Numbered from the stretch's first letter, positions 45,661 through 53,807 are shown. The stretch: 64,000 nucleotides of DNA from Desulfacinum infernum DSM 9756 (GCF_900129305.1 NZ_FQVB01000021.1:1-64000), one strand, 5' to 3'. A program made the numbers and translations. The notes: generated by a model not told the origin, from the sequence alone.

Positions 45661-46080
45661 TCTTTGAGGCTCAAGGACTTCGATAGCGGTCTTCCGCTCC
45701 GTCTCCTCAAGAACCCATTGATAGGCTTGGCGGTTGGCGGCATTCAGCAGCAGAGGAGCCCTGACATGCGGGCGCGCGGCCCGGGTGGCCCTGTTGACGG
45801 ACACCAGGAGAAGTATGGCCAGGTCTTTGGGGTCGTGGAGGTCGAGGAGGGAGGCCCGCTTTTCAGGAACCTTGTATTGGATGCCGAAGACATCCGGCGG
45901 GCAGACCACGAACGCCACATCCGGGTGATCCACGGCCTGGAGCCACTTGAACGGCCCTTGGCGGTGTTCCAAAAGCACGTAGCGCTTCAGGTCTTCAAAG
46001 CCGGGAATGCCCCACGGAAAGTGGATGAAGGTGCTCTCGTCCAGGTCCAGGGTGCCGAATCGGGAGGTCTCGATCTTCAT
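45649..46080 (-). CDS. fliW: Flagellar assembly factor FliW (CsrA antagonist)
   Basis: A 143-residue β-rich protein. FliW binds flagellin and, when flagellin is in short supply, binds CsrA and frees flagellin mRNA for translation. Sequence features: MKIETSRFGTLDLDESTFIH, then FPWGIPGFEDLKRYVLLEH and HPDVAFVVCPPDVFGIQY, all typical. The gene lies 69 bp downstream of csrA on the minus strand and converges with the flagellar operon. The C-terminal tail (TAIEVLEPQRKEK) is charged. Antagonist and target regulator in one transcript fits the known FliW–CsrA–flagellin partner switch. Confidence 0.94.
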   Translation of the reverse strand: MKIETSRFGTLDLDESTFIHFPWGIPGFEDLKRYVLLEHRQGPFKWLQAVDHPDVAFVVCPPDVFGIQYKVPEKRASLLDLHDPKDLAILLLVSVNRATRAARPHVRAPLLLNAANRQAYQWVLEETERKTAIEVLEPQRKEK

Positions 46081-46149
46081 GAGTTACAATGTTCCTTGCA
46101 TGCGGGGCGGCCGATGGTCTGGGTGACTGCGCGCCGGGTCCCTTGAGGT

Positions 46150-46392
46150 TCAGGTTTTCTCGGTCTGGGTCGGTAAGGCTTGAAGGAGGTCGTCCAGGTC
46201 GTCGGCCCCGATGGCGGCTGCCTGCCGGTTTTCTTCCTGGATCTTTTGGTAGAGTTCCTCACGGAAGATGGGCACGTGCCGGGGGCTCTTGATGCCCACC
46301 TTCACCTTGTTCTGGTCCACGGCGGTGATGACCACCTGGATGTCGTCCCCGATCCGAATGGCTTCCCCCACCTTGCGGGTCAGTATGAGCAT
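46150..46392 (-). CDS. csrA: Carbon storage/translation regulator CsrA
   Basis: An 80-residue RNA-binding homodimer that recognises GGA in loops near ribosome sites and usually blocks translation. The core (MLILTRKVGEAIRIGDDIQV, VITAVDQNKVKVGIKSPRHV) is highly conserved, with the RNA-contacting Arg6 and the HVPIFREELY segment (39–48). The C-terminal extension (AAAIGADDLDDLLQALPTQ) is longer than in E. coli CsrA and resembles the allosteric tail of CsrA forms that bind FliW. GGGGGA lies just before the ATG and could itself be an autoregulatory site. A gene-free 282-bp stretch separates it from hicB. Confidence 0.96.
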   Translation of the reverse strand: MLILTRKVGEAIRIGDDIQVVITAVDQNKVKVGIKSPRHVPIFREELYQKIQEENRQAAAIGADDLDDLLQALPTQTEKT

Positions 46393-46674
46393 GGTGTCCC
46401 CCGTTGAGGCGGCTGTGAGCGGCCGGTGCGGCGGGAAGGAAAATTCACCGCAGAGGCGCAGAGTTCGCAGAGGCTTTTGGGGAGTTTCGGGCCGGAGCGC
46501 TGAGACGCCGCCCCGGCCCGAAAGCCCACCCTTCGGGCACACCATAGCAAAAACAACCGCCGTGGGCCACATCGAAACCTTCGGCAGGTTGAAGAGCTTT
46601 ACCCGATTCAGGGTGTTCATTATAGTTTGAATTGCAAAGCGCTCTTGCAACGCACGAAACATGAGGGGGGCACC

Positions 46675-46890
46675 ATGCCGAAACAATTTGTCGTGCTCAT
46701 CGAAAAAGACCAGGAAGGTTACTACGTGGCCACGGTGCCGGCGCTCCGCGGGTGCCATACCCAGGCCCGATCCCTGGATGAGCTCATGAGCCGAATCAAG
46801 GAAGCCATCCAACTCTGTCTGGAGGTGGAAGGCGAGGAAATGGAGACGCTGGATTTTGTTGGGGTACATCAAGTGGGTGTTGCCCCATGA
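46675..46890 (+). CDS. hicB: HicB-family antitoxin
   Basis: A 71-residue protein with the HicB partial RNase H-like fold: PKQFVVLIEKDQEGYYVATV, ALRGCHTQARSLDELMSRIK and EAIQLCLEVEGEE. It lacks the C-terminal DNA-binding extension of longer HicB proteins, so repression, if any, may need another factor. I start at ATG 46675, after GAGGGGGG. It overlaps hicA by 4 bp (ATGA), so the two are translationally coupled, antitoxin first. The order is opposite to the classical hicA–hicB order, but common in bacteria. Confidence 0.92.
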   Translation: MPKQFVVLIEKDQEGYYVATVPALRGCHTQARSLDELMSRIKEAIQLCLEVEGEEMETLDFVGVHQVGVAP

Positions 46891-47111
46891 CGCGGATCCC
46901 TTCCGTGACGGGCCGAGAGCTCATGACGGCGCTCCACAAGGCCGGTTTCGAGTTGGTGCGGGTTAAGGGCAGTCATCATTACTTGAGACACCCGGATGGC
47001 AGAACTACGGTGGTTCCGATTCATTCGGGTGAAACCATCGGCCCCGGTCTCTTGGGAAAAATCCTAAGAGATTGTGAGCTTAGCCGAGATGAACTCCTGA
47101 AGTTTCTGTGA
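46887..47111 (+). CDS. hicA: HicA-family mRNA interferase toxin
   Basis: A 74-residue double-stranded RNA-binding-fold toxin that cuts mRNA when not bound by HicB. It has the HicA core: RELMTALHKAGFELVRVKGS, then HHYLRHPDGRTTVVPIHSGE and GPGLLGKILRDCELSRDELL. The catalytic His lies in GSHHYLRH. The overlap with hicB assures coupled expression. A 55-bp convergent gap separates it from the HDOD gene. Such modules occur in chromosomes as stress, stability or phage-defence elements; nothing here shows which. Confidence 0.92.
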   Translation: MTRIPSVTGRELMTALHKAGFELVRVKGSHHYLRHPDGRTTVVPIHSGETIGPGLLGKILRDCELSRDELLKFL

Positions 47112-47166
47112 AGCTCGTTCTCCCTGAAGATCTTCGCTGTCTCGCTTCCGCCGGTCGCGGTTTGGC

Positions 47167-48033
47167 TCAACCGGCCAGGAATTTCTTCGTTTCGTCCAGG
47201 GCCAGGAAGACGTCGGCCATGAGCTTTTCGATGGTTCGAGCGTCGATCTGAAGATCTTCGAAGACCTGGTCCTGGTTGGGGTTGAGGAAGCCGTCCACGC
47301 CGGCGCCGATGCCCATGGCCGCCACCATGCGGTTGGCCGCGTAGAGAATCGCCGCCACCGGGTGGCTTTCGGGGGCGTCCTGGGGACTGTGGTGGTAACC
47401 GATGCCGACCAGCACGGGCCCGGGGAAGTTCCAACTTCTGGCGATGGTGGCTCCCAGTTCCTGGTGGTCGATGCCCAGGATGCTGCGCTCCGCATCCAAG
47501 AAGGAGCTCCCTTTTGTCCTCACGGTGTGGATGATCTTGTCCAGGTAGTCTTCCACATACCGGTTCAGGACCGTCTTGCCGATGTCGTGCAGGAGTCCCG
47601 CCGTGTAGACCGTGAGCCGCTCCTTCATGCCCAGCCGCTCGGCGATCCTGTCGGCCATGAGGGCCGTGCCGACGGAATGTTCCCAAAGTTCCCCTTCCCG
47701 AAGATCGTAGCCTTGAACGGCACCGTCCTGGAACCGGGCCGTGCAGGCTGCCAGGATCACCTCCACCAGGGCCTTTTGTCCCAGGGAAACGATGGCGTCT
47801 TTCAGGGACCGCACCGGGTTCGTCCGCGCATAGTGGGGAGAACGAGCCAAGGCCAGCACCCGAGCGGCGATCACCTGGTCGTACCGAATGACGGCCTCGA
47901 TCTCTTCCACGGGCGCCATGCGCTGCACAAGGGGCATGACCTTCTGGACCACGTCGGGAAAGGGCGGCAGGTCCTCCGCCACTTTTAAAATATCCTGTAA
48001 CGGTTTCTTTCGGTCAGGGGCCTGATTCGCCAT
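47167..48033 (-). CDS. HDOD-domain signalling protein
   Basis: A 288-residue single HDOD-domain protein. It opens with the family's ILKVAEDLPPFPDVVQKVMP, then IEAVIRYDQVIAARVLALAR, SPHYARTNPVRSLKDAIVSL and HSVGTALMADRIAERLGMKE, and the HD-like YTAGLLHDIGKTVLNRYVED. The HDxG catalytic pair of true HD-GYP phosphodiesterases is partly present (LLHDIGK), but the GYP motif is absent. HDOD proteins usually act in signal transduction and cell-cycle or motility control without known enzyme activity. It is a single minus-strand gene, divergent from the J-domain gene. I cannot assign its partner. Confidence 0.9.
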   Translation of the reverse strand: MANQAPDRKKPLQDILKVAEDLPPFPDVVQKVMPLVQRMAPVEEIEAVIRYDQVIAARVLALARSPHYARTNPVRSLKDAIVSLGQKALVEVILAACTARFQDGAVQGYDLREGELWEHSVGTALMADRIAERLGMKERLTVYTAGLLHDIGKTVLNRYVEDYLDKIIHTVRTKGSSFLDAERSILGIDHQELGATIARSWNFPGPVLVGIGYHHSPQDAPESHPVAAILYAANRMVAAMGIGAGVDGFLNPNQDQVFEDLQIDARTIEKLMADVFLALDETKKFLAG

Positions 48034-48182
48034 TGAGGATTCTCCTGAGAATCAAGAAACGTTTTCTGAGACCACTTCATCTTTCTTATCGGGAAGCCGG
48101 GGCAAAGTCTTGAACCAAAAAGTACCAAAGGCTATGCTTTCGGGCACGGATTTTCCGATCCATCCCTGTTCGAGGACGCTCC

Positions 48183-49478
48183 ATGGCTCCCATGTCGGTT
48201 CCTCAGACCGCCACCGCCCAAGACTACCGGCTCCTGGGCCTGAAGCCCGGCGCGCCCGACAAAGCGGTCAAGCGCGCCTACCGGGATCTGGCCAAGAAAT
48301 GGCATCCCGACCGGTTCGCCCAAAGATCCCCCCTGGAACGGGCCCAGGCCGAAGAAAAGTTCAAGAGACTTCAGGAGGCTTACCGGCGCATCCTGGAGCA
48401 CCCCTTGGCGCCGGAGCCGGAGGCGGAACCGAAGGGGGAAGGGGGCCCGTCGCCGTTTTCCGGAGGCTCTGGGTCGGGTGCCGCGGAACAACCCCGGAAC
48501 GGGCGAAAGAGTCCGGGAGCGACCCGGCCCCGGGAAGCACCGAAGGACTCCGCCGGCCGAAAACGGTTTTTCGGGTTTTCCGACAAGAAAACCGCCGGCC
48601 GGGCGGCGGCGGTCTTCGCGGCGGCCGCCTGCATCACGGCCGCCGCCCTATGGGGTCTTCCCACGGGTCTTTTCGAAGGGTATTGGGGTTCCCGAACCGT
48701 ACCGGCACCTCTCCCGGTTCCCCCCGCCCGGGAGCCCGTTTCCGTGGGAACTCCGAACCTGGCCGAAAGACTGGACGACGCCCTCAAGGTGCAGCGAGAC
48801 CTTCTGAACCGCGAGGCGGCCCGTCCGGTTCCGCCGCTTCCGGGCGATGCGGCGCGAAAATCCTCCTTTACCCTGGGAAGCTCCCAGGCGGAGGTCCTGG
48901 CCGTGCAGGGGCCTCCCGACAAGAAGATCGGAAGCCGGTGGACCTACGGCCTTTCCGAAGTGCGCTTCCGGGACGGGCGCGTGGTGGGCTACGACAATTT
49001 CGACGGCCGCCTTCGGGTGTCTCTCCAGAAGGAACCTCCGTCGGGAGAGGCCCCGGCCTTCTTCACCCTGGGTTCCACCCAAGAGGAGGTGCTGCGCGTT
49101 CAGGGGACTCCCACCAGCGTCCGCGGCGACCGCTGGACCTACGGGTTCAGCGAGGTGCGTTTTCGGGACGGCCGGGTGGTCTCCTACGACAACTACTTCG
49201 GCAACCTGAAGATCCGCCTGCTGCCCAGCCCCGACGCCGTGGCGGCCGGGCCGGCCCCCGCCGGGTTTTTCACCATCGGCTCCACGCCCGACGACGTGCT
49301 GGCGGTCCAGGGCACTCCCACCAGCATCCGCGGGAACGTGTGGTTCTATGAGTTTGCGGACGTGCTCTTTCGGGACGGTCGGGTGCGCTGGGTCAACGAT
49401 CCCGACGGTCGACTGCGCTTCGTGCCCCTGGAGGCCCTTTCCCGGGGGCCAACACCAACCCCAGATGACAAGAGGTGA
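48183..49478 (+). CDS. J-domain membrane protein with three C-terminal repeats
   Basis: A 431-residue protein. Residues about 11–72 are a J domain (QDYRLLGLKPGAPDKAVKRA, then KKWHPDRF with the HPD triad that stimulates DnaK). A low-complexity, disordered region (75–135) leads to one membrane helix (AAAVFAAAACITAAALWGL, about 142–160). Outside the membrane come three copies of a ~54-residue unit (about 229–282, 293–346, 359–412) with FTLGSxxxEVLxVQGxP, then W.Y.xSEVRFRDGRVV and YDN..G.L. The repeat resembles the SmpA/OmlA-like folds of outer-membrane assembly lipoproteins by eye only. The J domain faces the cytoplasm. GTGA overlap with the next gene. Confidence 0.82.
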   Translation: MAPMSVPQTATAQDYRLLGLKPGAPDKAVKRAYRDLAKKWHPDRFAQRSPLERAQAEEKFKRLQEAYRRILEHPLAPEPEAEPKGEGGPSPFSGGSGSGAAEQPRNGRKSPGATRPREAPKDSAGRKRFFGFSDKKTAGRAAAVFAAAACITAAALWGLPTGLFEGYWGSRTVPAPLPVPPAREPVSVGTPNLAERLDDALKVQRDLLNREAARPVPPLPGDAARKSSFTLGSSQAEVLAVQGPPDKKIGSRWTYGLSEVRFRDGRVVGYDNFDGRLRVSLQKEPPSGEAPAFFTLGSTQEEVLRVQGTPTSVRGDRWTYGFSEVRFRDGRVVSYDNYFGNLKIRLLPSPDAVAAGPAPAGFFTIGSTPDDVLAVQGTPTSIRGNVWFYEFADVLFRDGRVRWVNDPDGRLRFVPLEALSRGPTPTPDDKR

Positions 49479-49483
49479 CGCCT

Positions 49484-51133
49484 ATGCAGCGAGCTGGATT
49501 CCTGGAAACGGCCTACCGCGGATTTCTGGACGCGGGGATCTTTGAAAAATTCCCGGTGCATGTGGATCGGACCAAGGTGGGCGAACTGGTGGCCGCCTAC
49601 GAGGCCCTCCTGCAGAAGTTTTCCCCGCAAGAGATCGAAGCCCTGGGGCGCGTGCCCGACGAGATGATGCGGAAGATGGGCGAGGTGGGCCTCTTTGGCT
49701 TTTCCATCGCCAGGGAGTACGGCGGCCTGGGGTTCAACCTGTGGGAATACCTGGAGGTGATCCGGGAGCTGGCCCGACGCGATCTTTCCGTGGCCCTGGT
49801 TTCCATCGCCCATCTTTCCATCGGCGTGAAGGGGATCCAGCTCTTCGGCACCGAGGAGCAGAAGGCCAAGTACCTGCCGCTGGCCGCCTCCGGGGATATG
49901 ATCTTTTCTTACGCCCTTACCGAACCCCACATCGGATCCGACGCCAAGCATATCCAGACCACCGCCGTCCTTTCCGAAGACGAAAGCCACTACATCCTGA
50001 ACGGCCGGAAAACCTACATCACCAACGCCAACTACGCCGGAGGCCTCACCGTCTTCGCCCAGCTGGACCCGGAAAAGCCCGGGCACATGGGCGCCTTCGT
50101 CGTGGAAACGGACTGGGAAGGCGTCCAGATCGGAAAGGACATGCCCAAGATGGGCCTCACGGCCAGCTCCACCGCCGCCATCCACTTCAAGGACGTGAAG
50201 GTGCCCCGGGAAAACCTCTTGGGAAAGCCCGGTGACGGGTTCAAGATCGCCATGACCATCCTCAACTTCGGCCGCCTGGGCCTGGGAGCCGCCTCCACGG
50301 GCCTCATGGAACAATCCGTGGCCGACATGACCAAGCGGGCCCGAAACCGCATCCAGTTCGGGGTGCCCATCGAAAACTTCGAGCTCATCCAGGAAAAGAT
50401 CGTCCGCGCCCGGGCCCACGCCTTCGCCTGCGACGCCATGACGACCCTCACCGCCGCCTTCCTGGAAGAAGATCCGTTCCGGAACGTGGCCATGGAAACG
50501 AGCCACGTGAAGCTCTTCGGCACCACCCGGGCCTGGGAGGTGCTCTACGACGCGCTCCAGACCGCCGGCGGATCGGGCTACATCAAGACCAACCCCTATG
50601 AGAAGCGCATGAGGGACTTTCGGGTCACCACCATCTTCGAGGGCACCACGGAAATCCATTCCATCTACCCGCCCCTTTTCGCCATCCGGCGCATGACCAA
50701 GGAGATGGGCCGGGCCGGAAGCCCCCTCAAGTCCCTGCAGGTCTTCTGGAAAAACCTCACCGGCGGCCTCCGGTGGGATTTCCCGTTCCAGGACAAACAG
50801 TTCAAGTGCGCCGCCCGGCAGGCCAAGCGGAACGCCCGGTTCCTCAAGTTCGCCCTGCTGGCCGTTCCCATGCTCTACCGAAAGAACGTCATGGCCAAGG
50901 AATACGTGCTCCGGCGACTCACGACGCTCAGCCTCTACACCTACGCCATCCTGGCCATGCTGGCCCGAATGCAGAAGGATCTGGACCGGGGCCTCCTTTC
51001 CACGGAACACCGGCTGCTTCTGGACTACATGCTCCAGGAGATGAAGGAACGGCGCCGGTCCTGCCTGCGGCTCTGGAACACCCGGAAGGAAAGGCTGGCC
51101 GCCCGGATCTTTCGCTGGATAAGGAAGGATTAG
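49484..51133 (+). CDS. Acyl-CoA dehydrogenase, long form
   Basis: A 549-residue FAD enzyme that introduces an α,β double bond into an acyl-CoA, passing electrons to ETF. The N-terminal α domain, the β domain with SYALTEPHIGSDAKHIQTTA, and the C-terminal α domain with ETSHVKLFGTTRAWEVLYDA and GGSGYIKTNPYEKRMRDFRV are standard. IFEGTTEIHSIYPP contains the catalytic-Glu region. About 170 residues beyond the usual ~385 form a helical tail, as in the VLCAD/ACAD9-like and some syntrophic-bacterial members. I use ATG 49484 (AGAGGTGA upstream). A GTG at 49475 that overlaps the previous stop is possible. The C-terminus overlaps an AGGATTA repeat. Confidence 0.93.
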   Translation: MQRAGFLETAYRGFLDAGIFEKFPVHVDRTKVGELVAAYEALLQKFSPQEIEALGRVPDEMMRKMGEVGLFGFSIAREYGGLGFNLWEYLEVIRELARRDLSVALVSIAHLSIGVKGIQLFGTEEQKAKYLPLAASGDMIFSYALTEPHIGSDAKHIQTTAVLSEDESHYILNGRKTYITNANYAGGLTVFAQLDPEKPGHMGAFVVETDWEGVQIGKDMPKMGLTASSTAAIHFKDVKVPRENLLGKPGDGFKIAMTILNFGRLGLGAASTGLMEQSVADMTKRARNRIQFGVPIENFELIQEKIVRARAHAFACDAMTTLTAAFLEEDPFRNVAMETSHVKLFGTTRAWEVLYDALQTAGGSGYIKTNPYEKRMRDFRVTTIFEGTTEIHSIYPPLFAIRRMTKEMGRAGSPLKSLQVFWKNLTGGLRWDFPFQDKQFKCAARQAKRNARFLKFALLAVPMLYRKNVMAKEYVLRRLTTLSLYTYAILAMLARMQKDLDRGLLSTEHRLLLDYMLQEMKERRRSCLRLWNTRKERLAARIFRWIRKD

Positions 51134-51157
51134 AGGATTAAGGATTGAAGGATTAAA
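51124..51157. repeat. Dispersed AGGATTA direct-repeat block, copy 2
   Basis: GAAGGATTAGAGGATTAAGG then ATTGAAGGATTAAA; the reverse complement of the block at 9195–9230. It overlaps the final codons and stop of the acyl-CoA dehydrogenase. Confidence 0.7.
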
Positions 51158-51201
51158 GGGGGGACGGGGTCCGAAGCTACGGTCGGAGGGCCCCGCCTCG
51201 C

Positions 51202-51260
51202 CACCCATCACTCATCACCCGTCACTCATCACCCGTCACTCATCACCCGTCACTCATCTC
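51202..51260. repeat. Tandem 14-bp repeat (CATCACCCGTCACT)
   Basis: About four tandem units, the last running into the stop codon of the minus-strand membrane protein (51259). The same motif (opposite orientation, GTGATGAGTGACGGGTGA) is at 61216–61241 and, embedded in ispA, at 8623–8653. Confidence 0.75.
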
Positions 51261-51852
51261 ACGCGGCGGCTTCCCGGGGCCTGCCTTTGGGCTTCCTGCC
51301 GTAGACGGCCGCCTCCCGGTCCAGCATTTTCTGCACTTCCCGGAAGTAGGGCAGGTAGGGCCGCAGGTTCTTGAAGAGGATGCGGGCCAGGACGTAGAGG
51401 AGCACGAAGGTGGTGACATACCCCGTGGAGGGCCACACCACCGAGATGGGGTAGGCCAGCTTGAACTCCACCAGGTGGAAGCGGTACTGCATCCAGGTGA
51501 GCGCAAAGGGGATGGGCCACAAGGCCGCGGCCGAATAGGCGATCATGGTGAAGAAGTAGCGCCCGAAGGCGTCGTTTGCCTGGTCGTTGCAAGCGCGGTA
51601 GCTTTGGGCGTCCCCCTTGACTGCCGCCTCCACGCTCAGGTCCCGGTTCTTCATGAGTTCGTCTTCCAAGCTCCGGATGTGGTTCAGGTTGAACCGAAGA
51701 GCCAGCGACAGGGTGAGTTCTCCCACCACCACCGTGATCAGGGCCAGGAGGAAGGTGCCGAGGAAGTAGTCCACAAAGGCGATGCCCGTGAACCGGTAGA
51801 GGTGGATGATGTAGGGATCCATGAAGGCCGGAAGATCCGCCAGGTATTTCAT
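51259..51852 (-). CDS. Small membrane protein with coiled coil (EMC3/TMCO1-like topology)
   Basis: I do not recognise the family for certain. From the ATG at 51852, it has 197 residues: TM1 (about 25–52), a charged helical, probably cytoplasmic, stretch (53–100, NLNHIRSLEDELMKNRDLSV), TM2 (103–122) and TM3 (144–161), then a basic tail. This order (TM, coiled coil, two TMs) is the layout of the Oxa1-superfamily DUF106/TMCO1/EMC3 proteins, but I see no sequence proof. It follows the TauE/SafE gene across a strong intercistronic hairpin (51884–51907), suggesting unequal expression. It may help insert or stabilise that transporter. Confidence 0.7.
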   Translation of the reverse strand: MKYLADLPAFMDPYIIHLYRFTGIAFVDYFLGTFLLALITVVVGELTLSLALRFNLNHIRSLEDELMKNRDLSVEAAVKGDAQSYRACNDQANDAFGRYFFTMIAYSAAALWPIPFALTWMQYRFHLVEFKLAYPISVVWPSTGYVTTFVLLYVLARILFKNLRPYLPYFREVQKMLDREAAVYGRKPKGRPREAAA

Positions 51853-51883
51853 GTTCGCTGATTCCGTTTCCTTGTGGGATGGA

Positions 51884-51916
51884 GGGGCGGCCCTGAGAGG
51901 CCGCCCCGTTTTGTTT
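51884..51916. other. Intercistronic GC-rich hairpin after the TauE/SafE gene
   Basis: GGGGCGGCC (51884–51892) and GGCCGCCCC (51899–51907) form a perfect 9-bp stem with a 6-nt loop. The T run (TTTTGTTT, 51909–51916) lies on the plus-strand side, so as a terminator it faces the wrong way for the minus-strand operon. It may instead stabilise the upstream mRNA or mark a processing site. Confidence 0.55.
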
Positions 51917-51940
51917 CGTTCCAGGATCAAAGTGCCCGGT

Positions 51941-53101
51941 TTAGTAGGGGGGCACCCAGCTGGTGCCGAAGAAACCCTTGGACACGTAGCGCAGGCCCAC
52001 GTAGATGGCCAGGACCACGAACAGGCGCTTCAGCCAAACGTCCGGGATGTACTTGGAGGTGCGCGGGCCGATCATGGAGCCGATGAAGATGCCGATGAGC
52101 TCCATGCCGATGAGGCTCCACTGCACCACGGCGCCCTTGAGCACCATGTAGGAGAAGATGCTCACCACCATACCCACGAAGACCGTGAGCGCGGAGGTTC
52201 CGGCCACCAGGTACATGGGCAGGCCCACCACGCTGGTCAGGAAGGGAACGACCAGGAAGCCGCCGCCGATGCCCAGGAAGGAGGCCATGGAGGCGATGAA
52301 GAAGCCGCCGAAGGCCGCCACGGCCGGATTGAACTTGAATTCCACGCCGAAGAAGGTGAACCGGGCCTGGGTGAGGCCGAACTCAAGCATCTTCACGCCC
52401 TGGGCGGCGATTTCGTCGGCCGACTTCTTTTCCTTGATGCTCTTTTCAAAGGCCTGGGCGGCCGCCTTGGCTTCCTTCTTGCGGTTCTGGCCGGCGGGGG
52501 TGGTTTCGTAGAAGAGGAAGCCGCCGATGATGAAGACGGCCAGACCGAAGTAGCCCTGGTACTGGCTCAGCTTGATCTTGCCGGCGGTGAGGATCGGCAC
52601 CAGGGTGGAGCCCAGGATGGAGCCCACGGCCAGGGCGATGCCCAGCGGGGCCACCAGACGGCCCATGCGGTAGTAGTTCAAGCTGGAGATGGCGGCGCTC
52701 AGGCCCACCAGCCACTGGTTGGACACGCGGATGCTGTCCGTGATCACCTTGTTGAGGGCCGGGGCCGTCTTCTTGAAGGTCTTGGCGTAGTCGCCCAGGC
52801 CGAAGACGGTCAGGTGGCCCACACCGGCCATGATGCCTCCGAAGGCGCCCACGGTGGAGAAGATCCAGCCCACCCAGATGGCCCACAGAAGGCCGTAGAT
52901 CAGGTTGATCTGGGGGGCGCCGGGGATGCCCAGGTAGCCCTTGGGAGCGTTGGGATCGATCTGGCCCTTTTCCGTTCCCTGCGGAGCCTGCGCCAGCGCC
53001 TCTTCCAGGGTCACGGCCGAGGCGTCATGGACCGCAACCAGGGTGGTGGACACAACGCTGAAGATCATCAAAAACGCAAAAAACCAAACCGCTTTCTTCA
53101 T
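51941..53101 (-). CDS. TauE/SafE-family sulfite/organosulfonate exporter
   Basis: A 386-residue polytopic protein. The start MKKAVWFFAFLMIFSVVSTT is a signal peptide cut near DASA-V (29/30), and a GGAGG site precedes ATG 53101. About eight helices follow, in two TauE/SafE half-repeats (GAFGGIMAGVGHLTVFGLGD; ASFLGIGGGFLVVPFLTSVV). A large hydrophilic loop (about 210–270, KKEAKAAAQAFEKSIKEKKS) separates the halves, as in the longer members from sulfate reducers. Members export sulfite, sulfoacetate or sulfonates, or import related anions; direction is not readable. A σ54-type promoter lies on its strand at 53337–53352. Confidence 0.92.
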   Translation of the reverse strand: MKKAVWFFAFLMIFSVVSTTLVAVHDASAVTLEEALAQAPQGTEKGQIDPNAPKGYLGIPGAPQINLIYGLLWAIWVGWIFSTVGAFGGIMAGVGHLTVFGLGDYAKTFKKTAPALNKVITDSIRVSNQWLVGLSAAISSLNYYRMGRLVAPLGIALAVGSILGSTLVPILTAGKIKLSQYQGYFGLAVFIIGGFLFYETTPAGQNRKKEAKAAAQAFEKSIKEKKSADEIAAQGVKMLEFGLTQARFTFFGVEFKFNPAVAAFGGFFIASMASFLGIGGGFLVVPFLTSVVGLPMYLVAGTSALTVFVGMVVSIFSYMVLKGAVVQWSLIGMELIGIFIGSMIGPRTSKYIPDVWLKRLFVVLAIYVGLRYVSKGFFGTSWVPPY

Positions 53102-53336
53102 GAGTTCCTCCGTCAGGATGTCTCCGTTCCGTGCCGGGGCCGCAGGAATCCGCGCGGCCGCGACACTCGCCGATTGGAAAAAAAGAAAAATCCGATGGTT
53201 CACAAACCTTCAACAACCTGTCCTTTGTGGTCCCCTCCTTTATCACCTCCTTTTTTGGGTTGAATTAGGGGGCGCCCCACGGGGGCCCAAAAAAACACAC
53301 GGTTCCGTCCGGGACTTGTCAGCCCCCGGAAGGGTA

Positions 53337-53352
53337 AGCAAACGGAATGCCA
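53337..53352 (-). promoter_or_regulatory. σ54-type promoter of the TauE/SafE operon
   Basis: Minus strand reads TGGCATTCCGTTTGCT: TGGCA, the exact GG–GC spacing and TTGCT. Transcription would begin about 53326, leaving a ~225-nt leader. Confidence 0.65.
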
Positions 53353-53791
53353 GCCGCCGAAAACCCGGAAAAAACTTTCGCCTTCCTGGATTTCGCCTTA
53401 CAGGGTGGACCCTGCGGACAAGGGGAAGGCCGACCCGGGCCCGGGGACCGAAGAGCCTCCCCGGGAGCATGACGGGGAAGTGCAAAAAGAATGTGGCACC
53501 TGTAAAAAGCGTCCCCCGCCCGCTCCTTACGGCGAATGCCGCGCCTTTCGACACATTGGACGTACTGCCGGCCCGGCCGGGGCGGAGGTCCCTTCGGGGT
53601 TGTGGGGGCGAAAGAAAAAAAATTCAGCGCATAAAAAATATGGCACCTGGATCCAGAGGACGGGCTCGCCGCCAGAGGGCGTCCCATCAAGGATCGGGGG
53701 TTTTCGCTCCCTGCATTCCCAGCGGAAGAAGAGGCCGACCAAGGCGGACTCCAAGGCGGCGGGGGAGCGCAGGCTTTGGGTTTCCTTTTAG

Positions 53792-53807
53792 TGGCACAAA
53801 GATTGCT
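53792..53807 (+). promoter_or_regulatory. σ54-type promoter of the receiver/molybdoenzyme operon
   Basis: TGGCACAAAGATTGCT has every conserved -24 and -12 base, with correct spacing. The first start codon (53900) follows after about 90 bp. Confidence 0.75.

Noticed and set aside
48090-48112. σ54-like string on the minus strand upstream of the HDOD gene
   Set aside because: TGG and TTTGC are present, but the GG–GC distance is 11 instead of 10.
51202-51260. Tandem 14-bp CATCACCCGTCACT units that could suggest CRISPR
   Set aside because: The units abut without spacers, and the same motif occurs as a dispersed repeat elsewhere in the window.
53025-53246. Minus-strand 73-codon frame preceded by a perfect AAGGAGGTGAT
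   Set aside because: The only start is the GTG inside that ribosome-like string, leaving no spacing, and the frame runs into the true TauE/SafE gene. I treat it as part of the leader.
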